DNA of 64,000 bases from Bacillus sp. FJAT-47783 (GCF_022808615.1 NZ_JAKZKS010000004.1:89163-153162), one strand, 5' to 3'; counted from the first letter of the stretch, positions 45,132-54,930 are shown. The notes: generated by a model not told the origin, from the sequence alone. Numbers and translations: made by a program.

Positions 45132-46799
45132 ATGAAATTTGTAAAAAATAATCAAGTAGCAACATTTGCTCTAGGTGGACTAGGGGAGATCGGTAAAAAT
45201 ACGTATGCGGTACAATTCCAAGATGAGATTATTTTAATCGATGCGGGTATTAAATTCCCTGAGGATGAATTACTTGGCATTGATTATGTGATTCCGGATT
45301 ATTCGTACTTAGTAAAAAATCAAGATAAAATAAAAGGATTGTTCGTCACGCATGGGCATGAAGACCATATTGGCGGTATTCCTTATTTATTAAGAGAAGT
45401 CAATATTCCGATTTACGGTGGGAAACTTGCCCTCGGGTTAATTAAAAACAAATTAGAAGAGCACGGTCTTTTGCGTCAAGCAAAATTACATGTTATTTCT
45501 GAAGACGATATCATTAAGTTTCGGAAAACGGCCGTAACCTTTTTCAGAACGACACATAGTATTCCGGATTCGTACGGAGTTGTCGTGAAAACTCCGGCAG
45601 GAAATATCGTACATACGGGTGACTTTAAATTTGACTTTACACCAGTTGGCGAACCTGCTAACTTAACAAAAATGGCAGAAATCGGAAAGGAAGGCGTGCT
45701 TTGTCTTCTATCTGATAGTACAAATAGTGAAATTCCTGATTTCACGATGTCTGAACGACGTGTCGGTGAGAGCATAGAGGAGATTTTCCGTAAAGTTCCT
45801 GGACGAATTATCTTTGCAACGTTTGCCTCAAATATTCATCGATTGCAACAAGTAACGGAAGCGGCTGTGAAATACAACCGTAAGATTGCTGTGTTTGGGC
45901 GAAGCATGGAAGCAGCCATTGATATTGGACATGATCTCGGCTACATTCGTTGTCCGAAAGATACGTTTGTCGATGCGAATGAGATTAACCGCTTGCCCGC
46001 TCATCGCGTCACAATTTTATGTACTGGAAGCCAAGGTGAGCCAATGGCGGCACTATCACGTATCGCGAATGGAACTCACCGACAAATTCAAATCATTCCT
46101 GGAGATACTGTTGTCTTTTCTTCATCACCGATTCCAGGAAATACATTAAGTGTATCTCGTACGATTAACCAGCTTTATCGAGCGGGGGCAGAGGTTATTC
46201 ACGGCTCATTAAGTGACATTCACACATCTGGTCACGGTGGTCAAGAAGAACAAAAATTAATGCTTCGTCTCATGAAACCGAAGTATTTCATGCCTATCCA
46301 CGGTGAATACCGGATGCAAATCATGCATGCAAAGCTTGCTGTTGACTGCGATGTAAAGGAAGAAAATTGCTTCATTATGGATAACGGTGAAGTGTTAGCT
46401 ATGAATGAAGAGGAAGCATCGATTGCTGGTAAAATTCCGTCCGGTTCTGTTTACATTGATGGAAGCGGCATTGGTGATATCGGAAACATTGTCCTGCGCG
46501 ATCGTCGCATTCTTTCAGAAGAAGGGCTCGTCATTGTTGTCGTTAGCATTAATATGAAAGAATTTAAGATCGAAGCGGGTCCAGACATTATTTCACGAGG
46601 ATTCGTTTATATGCGCGAATCAGGTGATTTAATTAACGATGCTCAAGAATTAATTGCGAAACATTTAAACAAAGTGATGGAGCGTCGGACATCACAATGG
46701 TCAGAAATTAAAAATGAAATTACCGATACACTAGCACCATTTTTATATGAAAAAACGAAACGTCGCCCAATGATCCTGCCAATTATTATGGAAATTTAA
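45132..46799 (+). CDS. rnjA: Ribonuclease J1
   Basis: 555 residues, the exact usual length. Metallo-beta-lactamase motif [10 protein letters not shown] (two Zn2+), HTGDFKFD, the beta-CASP domain with [10 protein letters not shown], and the C-terminal dimer domain ending in [11 protein letters not shown]. 5'-3' exo- and endonuclease of mRNA decay and 16S rRNA maturation. In B. subtilis RNase J1 activity is stimulated by the SR1P-GapA complex; sr1P is in this window. Confidence 0.97.
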   Translation: MKFVKNNQVATFALGGLGEIGKNTYAVQFQDEIILIDAGIKFPEDELLGIDYVIPDYSYLVKNQDKIKGLFVTHGHEDHIGGIPYLLREVNIPIYGGKLALGLIKNKLEEHGLLRQAKLHVISEDDIIKFRKTAVTFFRTTHSIPDSYGVVVKTPAGNIVHTGDFKFDFTPVGEPANLTKMAEIGKEGVLCLLSDSTNSEIPDFTMSERRVGESIEEIFRKVPGRIIFATFASNIHRLQQVTEAAVKYNRKIAVFGRSMEAAIDIGHDLGYIRCPKDTFVDANEINRLPAHRVTILCTGSQGEPMAALSRIANGTHRQIQIIPGDTVVFSSSPIPGNTLSVSRTINQLYRAGAEVIHGSLSDIHTSGHGGQEEQKLMLRLMKPKYFMPIHGEYRMQIMHAKLAVDCDVKEENCFIMDNGEVLAMNEEEASIAGKIPSGSVYIDGSGIGDIGNIVLRDRRILSEEGLVIVVVSINMKEFKIEAGPDIISRGFVYMRESGDLINDAQELIAKHLNKVMERRTSQWSEIKNEITDTLAPFLYEKTKRRPMILPIIMEI

Positions 46800-46806
46800 T
46801 ACAGAA

Positions 46807-46839
46807 ACAAAGCCCACAGAACACTCTGTGGGCTTTGCT
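46807..46839 (+). terminator. Terminator of rnjA
   Basis: AAAGCCCACAGA / TCTGTGGGCTTT with a short ACAC loop. Confidence 0.85.
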
Positions 46840-46859
46840 TTTTCGATTGATGAACCTTG

Positions 46860-47960
46860 TTAAGAGCTATACTTTTTCTCCATGACATTAATCCCTACCC
46901 CCATCATTACAACTCCCATAAAGGTTAAAACCGCGATCGGATATAACATATCGGTAAACGATAATCCGTATATCGTTGCACCTTTTAACAGTTCCATTCC
47001 GTATGTGATCGGGACAAATTTTGAAAGAGTAACCATGATATCAGAAGAAACAATTTCAATAGGCCAAAACGCTCCTCCAATCATCGCCATACTAACAGAA
47101 ACAAGGGGGATCATCGCTTGAAAATGTCGTGAATTTTTTACGAATCCTGTGATCATGACAGACATTGCCACAATCGCAAACACGTATGGAATAAGTAATA
47201 GAAGAACACGCAAAAACGCACCGTGAAAGTCCACTCCTGCCCCGAACTTAAACATACAAAAGATTAGTACAATTTGAATATAACCGAGGACAAAGCTATA
47301 AAGAAGGTTCGCTACATACATCTCCCACTTCTTTACGGAAGAGAGTACGATTCGATTCCAAATTCCTGCTTCTTTCTCCTCCAATATGGAAACAACAGTA
47401 TAGGCAATTGTATAAATCGCAAAAAACAAAGAGAAACCGAATAAGCCTTGTAGCTGAGTATCAATGATGACGGTTTCGTCATTCGTAAAATTTTTCTTTT
47501 CTATTGTAAACGCTGGATTTTCTTTTGAAGCTTGTAATGCTTGTTTTACCGCCTCTTTATTTGTGAATTTCGCTATAAGCTGTTCATTTTGAACATACTC
47601 AGAATACACGTCTGAAACATATTGTTGGATCAAAGTAAGGTTAGGTGTATTGGCCGCAGTTAAAATGGTAAAATCATCTTCTTTTAATACGATCCCAGCT
47701 TCGACCTTCCCTTCACTTACTTGTTTTTCAACCTCATTCTCTGTTAGCAAGTCGAAACGGAAGCTTTTTGATTCTTTTAGTTTTTCCATCACAATTGCAG
47801 TATCTTCTTCATTCATTTCCGAAAAAACGGGAATTTCAATGATCGGTTTCGTCCCTTTTCCTACAAAAATAGCAAAGATTACACATAACACCGTCATGAT
47901 TAAAAATAACCACGGCTTTCGAATAAATAATCGTATTTTTGTTTGCAAAATGGCCTTCAT
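46860..47960 (-). CDS. ABC-2 type permease, LnrN-like
   Basis: 366 residues from ATG 47960 (AAAGGGGG 7 bases upstream); it overlaps the preceding permease gene by ATGA. One N-terminal TM, a periplasmic-side domain of about 140 residues, then five to six TM helices ending near the C-terminus, the topology of large ABC-2 permeases. With the ATPase and other permease it should form the exporter of a LnrLMN-like system against linear polyenes. Last gene of the operon. Confidence 0.83.
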   Translation of the reverse strand: MKAILQTKIRLFIRKPWLFLIMTVLCVIFAIFVGKGTKPIIEIPVFSEMNEEDTAIVMEKLKESKSFRFDLLTENEVEKQVSEGKVEAGIVLKEDDFTILTAANTPNLTLIQQYVSDVYSEYVQNEQLIAKFTNKEAVKQALQASKENPAFTIEKKNFTNDETVIIDTQLQGLFGFSLFFAIYTIAYTVVSILEEKEAGIWNRIVLSSVKKWEMYVANLLYSFVLGYIQIVLIFCMFKFGAGVDFHGAFLRVLLLLIPYVFAIVAMSVMITGFVKNSRHFQAMIPLVSVSMAMIGGAFWPIEIVSSDIMVTLSKFVPITYGMELLKGATIYGLSFTDMLYPIAVLTFMGVVMMGVGINVMEKKYSS

Positions 47961-49210
47961 CTTATATCCCCCTTTCTCGGAAAAGAAAACCATGCGAGAA
48001 TTACAAATAGACAGCCAATGCAAATCAGCGTGAAAAGCTCACCATTGATCGCAGATATTGGATAACCTTGCAATATTTTCAAATAAGCGCTCATACTTGC
48101 CCCATTTGGAGTTAGCTGTCCAATTTTTCCGATAAAATCTGATAAACCGCTTGTCGGAAAAAAACTTCCGCCTAAAAAGGCAAAGATCGTGATGATTGTG
48201 CTTGAAAAGATGGTGGATACATTGGCCGAATTGTACCGATAATTAAGCGCCATTAATAGTGATGCGATACATCCTACTGAAAACGATAAACAGATTGTAA
48301 CAAGCAAAAATGCGATCAGATTCGGCCATATAACTTGATATAGGGTGCCTGTAACAGAAAATAATATCCCGAGTTGAATGACCGATAAAAGCATGGAAGA
48401 GAAAATAATACTTGCAAAATAAGTAGATGGAGAAACATTTGCGAGAACGATGCGGTCAAATACACGCGACTTTTTTTCTTGAAACGCAAGTGCCCCGGTA
48501 TTTCCAGCAATATATAAGACGAACATGACACTCATACCGATCGTATAATAGCTCATCGCAGAAATCGGTTTCTTTTTCTCGATCGCTTCAACGACACCTG
48601 GAATGCGTAAACGTTCACCCTCATGACTTAGATCCACTCCAGCTTTCATGAAAGAAAGCGAACGGGAATATTGCTCTTGGTAACTTTCTAAAATATCTTC
48701 GATAATATTTGTCCGAAGCTCTCGCCCTTCATTGACATAAACTTGCAATGAGGGAGCTCGTTCATCACGAAACCCGTACATTTTTTCAAGCATTTCGTAC
48801 GAAAACTTTTCCGGAATGACTACTATGGCGTCATAGTTATTGTTCTTCTTTAATTGATCAAGATCATTCGCTGATTCGATGTCAACGTCGATGTATTCTT
48901 TCAAGTCCTTGCTCATTAGTATTTCGTTAACAAGAATGTGTACCGGAGCGATCTCAGTAATCTGTTCCTTTATTGGTTCTGCCTCTTCCTTTTCATAATC
49001 TGAAAGAAATTGATGGATCTCTTCTTTTTCGTTCCCTTCTTGAATGATGGCAACATTTGCTTTTAACGTGATGCTATCGCTATCCATAAAATTTCCAAGC
49101 GCAAAGCCTAATATCGTGATTAATAATAACGGCATCCCTAATAAAATGAGTAGCTCTTGCCGATTACGAAAAGAAAGAAGGAGATCTTTTTTTATAAACG
49201 CTTTTAACAT
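47957..49210 (-). CDS. ABC-2 type permease, LnrM-like
   Basis: 417 residues, ATG 49210 (AAAGGGGG upstream). TM1 near 20-40 (LLILLGMPLLLITILGFALG), an external domain of about 170 residues, then six TM helices. Paralogous to the next gene, which is common for LnrM/LnrN heterodimers. Fourteen bases downstream of the ATPase gene. Substrate is unknown; linearmycin-like or other amphipathic antibiotics are plausible. Confidence 0.83.
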   Translation of the reverse strand: MLKAFIKKDLLLSFRNRQELLILLGMPLLLITILGFALGNFMDSDSITLKANVAIIQEGNEKEEIHQFLSDYEKEEAEPIKEQITEIAPVHILVNEILMSKDLKEYIDVDIESANDLDQLKKNNNYDAIVVIPEKFSYEMLEKMYGFRDERAPSLQVYVNEGRELRTNIIEDILESYQEQYSRSLSFMKAGVDLSHEGERLRIPGVVEAIEKKKPISAMSYYTIGMSVMFVLYIAGNTGALAFQEKKSRVFDRIVLANVSPSTYFASIIFSSMLLSVIQLGILFSVTGTLYQVIWPNLIAFLLVTICLSFSVGCIASLLMALNYRYNSANVSTIFSSTIITIFAFLGGSFFPTSGLSDFIGKIGQLTPNGASMSAYLKILQGYPISAINGELFTLICIGCLFVILAWFSFPRKGDIR

Positions 49211-49223
49211 TTGAATCCCCCCT

Positions 49224-50156
49224 TTAATTGCGAAGTGCTCGACCCGTTAAATGTAAAAAGACATCTTCAAGTGTCGGAACTTTCACATCAACCGCTTGGA
49301 TCATTGTTCCCGTTTCCTCAGCCATATGCACAATCGTCGTAAAAAAGTTCATTTCCTTTGGCACTAATACCGAAATCATTTTCCCTTTTTCTGTTATATT
49401 TGTAATCGAAGGATGATTTTGTAAAGCGTGTATGAAGTGTTGATTTTCTGTCTTTACTTTGATCTCAACTGCTTGCTCGGAAGATAAAATATTTTTTATT
49501 TCATCTTTCGTTCCTGATGCAATAATTTGTCCTCTATCCATAATGTAAATACGGTCACACAAATATTCGACCTCTTCCATGTAATGGCTTGTGTATAACA
49601 CCGACATTTCCTTTTCTTTATTTAACCTCTTTACCGTTTCCAAAATATAATGACGTGATTGTGGATCGATTCCGACTGTCGGTTCATCCATCACTAATAG
49701 CTCAGGTTCATGAAGGAGGGCAACCCCAATATTGAGACGTCTTTTCATCCCGCCCGAAAACGTTTTGACAAGCTGATTTTTTCGTTCATCAAGACCGATT
49801 AAGCGGAGAGTTTCTTCCATTTTCTTTTTCAGTTCACTTCCAGTGAGTCCGTGAATCCGCCCGAAAAATTGTAAATTTTCACGAGCCGTTAAATCTTCAT
49901 ACAAAGCGATTTCTTGAGGAACGACCCCAAGTATATTTCGAATCTTTTGTGGATTTTTCAAGATGCTTTCATGATTTAAACGAACATCTCCACTCGTTGG
50001 CGCAATTAATGAAGACATCATGGAAATCGTCGTTGACTTGCCGGCGCCATTCGGTCCGAGTAAACCGACGATCTCCCCTTTTTGGATAAACAGCTGAACA
50101 TTTCGGACTGCTTCCACTTTTTTATAACGTTTTGATAACTCTACAACTTCTAACAA
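49224..50156 (-). CDS. ABC transporter ATPase, LnrL-like
   Basis: 310 residues from TTG 50156 (AGAGGTG 6 bases upstream; the in-frame GTG at 50165 is part of that site). Walker A GLLGPNGAGKSTT, signature FSGGMKRRLNIGVAL, Walker B LLVMDEPTVGID and switch His in YTSHYMEE. The C-terminal 80 residues form a DUF4162-type domain. It energises the two permeases encoded next. The first gene of this run after the two-component genes. Confidence 0.88.
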   Translation of the reverse strand: MLEVVELSKRYKKVEAVRNVQLFIQKGEIVGLLGPNGAGKSTTISMMSSLIAPTSGDVRLNHESILKNPQKIRNILGVVPQEIALYEDLTARENLQFFGRIHGLTGSELKKKMEETLRLIGLDERKNQLVKTFSGGMKRRLNIGVALLHEPELLVMDEPTVGIDPQSRHYILETVKRLNKEKEMSVLYTSHYMEEVEYLCDRIYIMDRGQIIASGTKDEIKNILSSEQAVEIKVKTENQHFIHALQNHPSITNITEKGKMISVLVPKEMNFFTTIVHMAEETGTMIQAVDVKVPTLEDVFLHLTGRALRN

Positions 50157-50282
50157 TGAAATCACCTCTCATTTGTTCTACATTTATCCTATAAAAGCTT
50201 CCTTGCATTCGATAGTAACTTCCGTCACGAATCGATGATACACGTATGACCTCCGTCACTTTTTTATATGGATTAACAGAAA

Positions 50283-50306
50283 ATGTCAGGCGCGCGTACC
50301 TGACAA
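50283..50306 (-). terminator. Hairpin between response regulator and ABC genes
   Basis: TGTCAGG / CCTGACA flanking a CGCGCGTA centre, minus tail ATTTTC. It could separate the regulatory genes from the exporter genes, which would then need their own promoter in 50160-50280. Confidence 0.65.
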
Positions 50307-50361
50307 CGTTTAGTCCATGTACTTTTATCTCGCAAGATTCCCGCCTGAATGAAGTTTCACG

Positions 50362-50997
50362 TTATACTAAATCATTTCGGATGGCATATATCGCTAGTTG
50401 TGTCCGGTCCCTTAATTCAAGCTTATGTAAAATTTGCGTCACATGATTTTTCACCGTCCCGACAGATAAATGTAGTTCGACTGCAATTTCTTTGTTTGTT
50501 TTACCTTCCCCTACACACTTTGTAATCGATAGCTCGCGTGGTGAAAGAGGGATATCACATTTGCTTGACTTGTTTTCTGACTTTAGCAGTTTAGGTACTA
50601 CTTTTGCAGCAACCTCTTCATGAATGCGCATCCCTCCTTTTAAGCAGCTGTCGATCGCTTCTATTACTTCATTTGCATTCGCTGTTTTTAACATGAAACC
50701 ATTTGCCCCTACTTTCAACGCTTCCATCGCATATTCATCATCATTGAATGTTGTTAATATTAATATTTTGACATTCGGCAACCTACATTTTATCTTTCGC
50801 GTTGCTTCAATCCCATTTAAATCAGGCATACGAATATCCATTACGATGCAATCAATCGTTTTGATCTCCATTTGTTGAAGAGCCTCAACGCCTGTAGAGG
50901 CTTCCGCAATAACGGTATAGCTTTCATATTGTTCGATCATCATTTTTAATCCTTGGCGAACGATCGCCTGATCTTCTACAAGCATAATTCGAACCAT
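50362..50997 (-). CDS. NarL/LuxR-family response regulator, LnrK-like
   Basis: 211 residues from ATG 50997 (AGAGGATTTG upstream; GTG 51000 is also possible). Receiver domain with phospho-Asp in DCIVMDIRMPDLNG and Lys in LKVGANGFMLK; C-terminal LuxR HTH (LSPRELSITKCVGEGKTNKE, LHLSVGTVKNHV). Directly downstream of its kinase (stop of kinase at 51002). Expected to activate the exporter operon when the kinase senses the drug at the membrane. Confidence 0.9.
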   Translation of the reverse strand: MVRIMLVEDQAIVRQGLKMMIEQYESYTVIAEASTGVEALQQMEIKTIDCIVMDIRMPDLNGIEATRKIKCRLPNVKILILTTFNDDEYAMEALKVGANGFMLKTANANEVIEAIDSCLKGGMRIHEEVAAKVVPKLLKSENKSSKCDIPLSPRELSITKCVGEGKTNKEIAVELHLSVGTVKNHVTQILHKLELRDRTQLAIYAIRNDLV

Positions 50998-51001
50998 CAC
51001 A

Positions 51002-52105
51002 TCAAATCCTCTCGTTTTTCGGAAATGTTCCACGTATGATGAAACGTTGATCCGTTTGATAAATCGTTACTTTCCCATGTAGTTCTTCTACACGTTTTCG
51101 CAAATTCGTTAAACCAAATCCTTCTTTGAAGACTGTAGGTTCCGAAATATCATTTTCAATCAAAAATTGTAATTCTCCTATCGCATTGATGGATAACGTG
51201 ACAAATACCTCACGTGTACTTCCGTGCCTCATCGCGTTTGTTAACGCCTCTTGTATGACTCGATATAAAACGACACTTTCCTTATTCGTTAAAGGGATGG
51301 TTAATACCCCTTTCTTCGTTGTGAAATGGACGTTTATATGACTCTCCAACTCTAGTTTCCGAATTAAATGAATGACAGAGGCAATTCCTTCTACTTCCTC
51401 TGCCTTCAAGCTTCGAACAGCCAATCTTGTTTCTTCTAAACTTTCTTTTGCTAACTGTTTTATAATGGTAAAAGCACCTGTTGAATCATGTTCCCGCAAT
51501 ATTTCAATTTGCATTAATAAAGCCGTCAATTTATGGCCGACAGAATCATGAATATCCCGGGCAATACGCGTACGTTCTTCCAATCTCGTCACCCGTCCAT
51601 TTTCAAACTGCATCCGCTTTAAATGCCGGTATTCACTTAATAATTCTTCATAAAGCACTTTATTCTCTTCATATCGATGGAAATATAAATTAGTTAAATA
51701 ACTAATGATGTAGAAGAACATAAAGCCGATGATCCACTCCATTTTCCACAAGCCGTCATAATAAAGAAGCACGGTTGTGATGACTGCAGAAAATATGAGC
51801 AGCACTGTAAATGCCTTCATCTTTAAATGTTCAACAGCATTTAAAAAAAGAAATAAAATGAGGAGCTCAACGTATGCATTTTGACTTGAGAAAATAAAAA
51901 AGTCCGTTAAAAACATAGCGATGACCATGAATATGTATAATGGAAATTTATTCTTTACTAATGGAAGGAGAAAATAGCTTGTAAGAATGATCGTACATGT
52001 AAAAAATGCGATCGTTACATGTTGAAGCGAATGCCATTCTGACCATAAGTACCCTACCCATAAGCAGCTAAACATAGCAAAACGGATCATAAATGAATAC
52101 AACAT
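51002..52105 (-). CDS. HisKA_3 sensor kinase, LnrJ/DesK-like
   Basis: 367 residues. Five to six N-terminal TM helices with almost no external loops (an intramembrane sensor), the phospho-His in RIARDIHDSVGHKLTALLMQ, and a HATPase domain (GFGLTNLRKRVEEL, G-box). Intramembrane sensors of this build detect membrane-active compounds or membrane fluidity. Paired with the response regulator downstream; together with three ABC genes the set equals B. subtilis LnrJKLMN in order and sizes. Confidence 0.88.
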   Translation of the reverse strand: MLYSFMIRFAMFSCLWVGYLWSEWHSLQHVTIAFFTCTIILTSYFLLPLVKNKFPLYIFMVIAMFLTDFFIFSSQNAYVELLILFLFLNAVEHLKMKAFTVLLIFSAVITTVLLYYDGLWKMEWIIGFMFFYIISYLTNLYFHRYEENKVLYEELLSEYRHLKRMQFENGRVTRLEERTRIARDIHDSVGHKLTALLMQIEILREHDSTGAFTIIKQLAKESLEETRLAVRSLKAEEVEGIASVIHLIRKLELESHINVHFTTKKGVLTIPLTNKESVVLYRVIQEALTNAMRHGSTREVFVTLSINAIGELQFLIENDISEPTVFKEGFGLTNLRKRVEELHGKVTIYQTDQRFIIRGTFPKNERI

Positions 52106-52170
52106 CTTATCCTCGCTTTCTTTGATACTACTAAAGTACCAAATTGTTAAATGTTGGTCAATTTTATCTC

Positions 52171-52237
52171 AAAGTGAGTGATTACTCACTTTACAACTTT
52201 CTTCATTCCTCTTATACTAAGAATGAGTGATTACTCA
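52171..52237 (+). promoter_or_regulatory. TetR-controlled promoter with two operators
   Basis: Operator 1: AAAGTGAGT-GATT-ACTCACTTT (52171-52192), a 9-bp-arm palindrome. Operator 2: TGAGTGATTACTCA (52224-52237) with extended ACTTTAC in common. Between them -35 TTTACA (52190-52195), 17-base spacer, -10 TATACT (52213-52218). Operator 1 overlaps the -35 and operator 2 lies at the start site: a typical autorepressed TetR design. Confidence 0.88.
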
Positions 52238-52265
52238 CTTTACATGTTAACGAGGAGGAGAATTG

Positions 52266-52991
52266 ATGGATCATTCCGTTATTCAATTAGATAATGTATC
52301 GAAATCGTTTCGAAAAAAAGAAGTGCTAAAGAATGTAACATTCAATGTCAATCGTGGCGAAATATTTGGGCTGCTCGGTCCTTCAGGATCAGGAAAAACG
52401 ACGTTAGTAAAATGCATCATCGGGATGGAGAGTACTTCAATAGGAACTGTTCACGTTTTAGGCACAAAAGTTCCAAACTTAGATTTGACGTTAAAAATCG
52501 GTTTTATGGCGCAATCCGATGCTTTATATAATGATTTAACAGCAGCGGAAAATGTTGATTTTTTTGCATCACTATACGGTTTGAAAGGGACTCAAAAAAG
52601 AAAGAGAATCGAACACGTATTAGCAATCGTTGATTTAATAGAAGACAAACATAAAAAAATTCATCAGTTTTCTGGCGGGATGAAAAGAAGGCTTTCTTTA
52701 GCGATTTCCCTCCTTCATGAACCAGAAGTTCTCATATTAGATGAGCCGACTGTCGGAATTGATCCGATCTTACGACAGTCTGTTTGGAATGAGCTGGAAC
52801 AGCTTCGGGAAAATGGGACGACCATTGTTGTTACGACACATGTGATGGATGAAGCGGAAAAGTGCACGCGACTTGCGATGATTCGTGAAGGGAAAATCAT
52901 GGCGATAGGTAGACCATCAGAACTAAAGCAAAACGTTTCCGTTAATAGTATTGAGGATGCCTTTTTACATTATGGAGGTGCGCTTATATGA
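52266..52991 (+). CDS. ABC transporter ATPase of the TetR-regulated exporter
   Basis: 241 residues from ATG 52266 (GAGGAGGAG 6 bases upstream). Walker A GLLGPSGSGKTT, signature FSGGMKRRLSLAISL, Walker B VLILDEPTVGID, switch His in VTTHVMDEA. Closest to drug-export ATPases of ABC-2 systems. It overlaps its permease by ATGA and is first in a three-gene operon with the regulator last. Confidence 0.9.
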   Translation: MDHSVIQLDNVSKSFRKKEVLKNVTFNVNRGEIFGLLGPSGSGKTTLVKCIIGMESTSIGTVHVLGTKVPNLDLTLKIGFMAQSDALYNDLTAAENVDFFASLYGLKGTQKRKRIEHVLAIVDLIEDKHKKIHQFSGGMKRRLSLAISLLHEPEVLILDEPTVGIDPILRQSVWNELEQLRENGTTIVVTTHVMDEAEKCTRLAMIREGKIMAIGRPSELKQNVSVNSIEDAFLHYGGALI

Positions 52992-54019
52992 GAATCATCG
53001 CTTTAACGAAACGGATTATCCGGCAATTTTATCGAGATAAACGGACACTTGCCTTAATGATTATAGCCCCTATTTTTATTTTAACATTAATGAACCTCAT
53101 ATTTACGAGCGGTGAGAAATCGTTTACGATCGGACTGTATCAAGCTCCTGAACCGTTTATAGACCAATTAAAGGAAAAAAATATTGAAATAGAGGTCTTC
53201 GAGGAAACGAAACATATTGAATCAACAATCATTGACCATGAGTTGGATGCGTTCGTTACATTCGATTCAATCCCGCCTAAAATAACGATAGAAGGGACGA
53301 ATCCAAATGATTCAAAAGCAGTTTTAACGATCGTTCAACAATCTTTAACGGCCTTATCTTCCCCTTCTTCACTCGAACAAAAACCGAGCGTTGATTATGT
53401 ATACGGAAATGAAGAGATGAGATATTTTGATTATATCGGCCCTGTTCTAATTGGAGTGTTCATCTTTTTCTTCGTCTTCTTAATTGCAGGTGTCTCGTTT
53501 TTACGAGAACGAACGACAGGGACACTTGAACGATTAATGGCGACACCAATCAGGCGATATGAGCTCGTTTTTGGATATATTCTCGGTTTTGGTTTATTTA
53601 CGAGCCTTCAAGTTTCGTTTATTGCTGGTTATTCGATTACGGTTTTAGAAATGATGTTAGAAGGTTCTTTTCTTTACTTATTACTGATTTCTCTCTTATT
53701 AGCGATGACTGCTTTAACACTCGGAACGTTGTTATCAGCCTTTGCGAATAACGAGCTGCAAATGATTCAATTTATTCCGCTCGTGATCGTTCCGCAAATT
53801 TTTTTCTCTGGTCTCTTTCCACTTGAGGCGATGGCTGACTGGCTCGCTTCGATTAGTGTGATCATGCCGTTAACGTATGGTGCAGAGGCATTAAGAGAAG
53901 TGATGATTCGCGGTAATGGGTTTGAGGCCATTCAATATGACATCTATATTTTGCTCGGATTTTCCGTTTTGTTTACATTATTAAATATTGTTGTTTTAAA
54001 ACGATATCGACGTCTATAA
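52988..54019 (+). CDS. ABC-2 type permease of the TetR-regulated exporter
   Basis: 343 residues from ATG 52988. One N-terminal TM (LALMIIAPIFILTLMNLIF), an external domain (about 45-135) and six C-terminal helices; FLRERTTGTLERLMATPIRR and FFSGLFPLEAMADW are typical of the YhgE/NatB-type drug exporters. Partner of the preceding ATPase. Substrate unknown, probably a toxic amphiphile. Confidence 0.88.
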   Translation: MRIIALTKRIIRQFYRDKRTLALMIIAPIFILTLMNLIFTSGEKSFTIGLYQAPEPFIDQLKEKNIEIEVFEETKHIESTIIDHELDAFVTFDSIPPKITIEGTNPNDSKAVLTIVQQSLTALSSPSSLEQKPSVDYVYGNEEMRYFDYIGPVLIGVFIFFFVFLIAGVSFLRERTTGTLERLMATPIRRYELVFGYILGFGLFTSLQVSFIAGYSITVLEMMLEGSFLYLLLISLLLAMTALTLGTLLSAFANNELQMIQFIPLVIVPQIFFSGLFPLEAMADWLASISVIMPLTYGAEALREVMIRGNGFEAIQYDIYILLGFSVLFTLLNIVVLKRYRRL

Positions 54020-54046
54020 CGAAATAGTTGAAAGGATGTTTATTTT

Positions 54047-54700
54047 ATGGATATAGCTGAAATGATGGACCAATTTTTGCGAAATTACGATCCAGAAAAT
54101 AAAATGAGTGAAAAGCAGAAGAAAATTGTCGCTGCCGCAATCGAAATATTTTCCGAAAAAGGGTTTGCCGCCACATCAACAAGTGAAATTGCGAAAAAAG
54201 CAGGTGTCGCTGAAGGGACGATTTTCCGTCATTACAAAACAAAAAAAGATCTGCTCATTTCAATTGTCATGCCGACGATGATTAAATATGTCGCTCCCTT
54301 CTTTGCAAAAAACTTTTCAAGAGAAATTTTTGAAAACGAGCATAAAAGCTTTGAATCGTTTTTACGAAAGATGATTCAAAATCGCTTTGATTTTGCTAAA
54401 CAAAACTTTCCTATTTTAAAAATTTACATGCAAGAAGTATTTTATCATGAAGAGCTACAAGGGGAATTTCGTAAAGTGTTTTTAAACCACGTTTATGAAA
54501 AATTTAAAAACATCATTCTGCACTTTCAAGAAAAAGGTGAAATTGTTTTTCTTCCACCGGATACGGTGATCCGCATGATTATATCGACTGTTCTCGGCTT
54601 TATGGTCAACCGATTTGTCATTTCACCTGAAAAGGTTTGGAATGATGAAGAGGAAATCGAACAGACGGTTCAATTTTTACTAAATGGTTTAAAAAGATGA
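54047..54700 (+). CDS. TetR family transcriptional regulator
   Basis: 217 residues from ATG 54047 (AAAGGATG about 13 bases upstream). N-terminal HTH: AAIEIFSEKGFAATSTSEIA, KKAGVAEGTIFRHYKTKKDL. The C-terminal ligand domain is helical and aromatic-rich. It closes the operon and is the natural candidate to bind the paired operators at 52171-52237, giving ligand-released autoregulation of the exporter. Confidence 0.92.
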   Translation: MDIAEMMDQFLRNYDPENKMSEKQKKIVAAAIEIFSEKGFAATSTSEIAKKAGVAEGTIFRHYKTKKDLLISIVMPTMIKYVAPFFAKNFSREIFENEHKSFESFLRKMIQNRFDFAKQNFPILKIYMQEVFYHEELQGEFRKVFLNHVYEKFKNIILHFQEKGEIVFLPPDTVIRMIISTVLGFMVNRFVISPEKVWNDEEEIEQTVQFLLNGLKR

Positions 54701-54723
54701 ATTTTCTCTAAAGTATGTGGTAA

Positions 54724-54850
54724 TATAATAGTAATTAAAAACCGCAAGTGCGGCAACACTTGCGGCTAGTAGCTAACGTTTATAGGGGATCAGCCTAATA
54801 AAAAATAGACCTCACCCGCAACATCACTCATAAGGGAGGTCTATTTTTTA
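54724..54850 (+). ncRNA. Antisense antitoxin RNA (RatA/SR-type)
   Basis: A -10 TATAAT at 54724-54729 points rightward towards the toxin gene and the RNA would start with a stable hairpin CCGCAAGTG/CACTTGCGG (54741-54766). It would end at the bidirectional terminator AATAGACCTC/GAGGTCTATT (54805-54850), so the RNA is about 115 nt and overlaps the toxin mRNA 3' end, as in txpA/ratA. The -35 is weak. Existence is inferred from locus design. Confidence 0.6.
54805..54850. terminator. Bidirectional terminator shared by toxin mRNA and antitoxin RNA
   Basis: AAAAATAGACCTC pairs with GAGGTCTATTTTTT; the loop is about 22 bases. A second minus-strand terminator, CCGCAAGTG/CGCACTTGCGG with TTTTT, lies at 54738-54767. 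Confidence 0.85.
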
Positions 54851-54930
54851 TGGTCGAAAGACAAGATGGCAATGATAAGCGTTCCGAACGAAATCGCCAG
54901 CATCAAGCTTTCAAATACCGACAGAAGCAT
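54841..54930 (-). CDS. Type I toxin, holin-like TxpA/BsrE family
   Basis: 29 residues: starts MLLSVFESLMLAISFG and ends ILSFDHKK. The pattern SxFESLMLxISFGxLxxAI is diagnostic for the Bacillales holin-like type I toxins. A single membrane helix with a basic tail depolarises or damages the membrane. GGGGGTG abuts the ATG at 54930; the CTG two codons later has better spacing and may be used. Promoter -10 TATAAT is at 54998-55003 (minus). The mRNA would be repressed by the overlapping antisense RNA. Confidence 0.87.
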   Translation of the reverse strand: MLLSVFESLMLAISFGTLIIAILSFDHKK

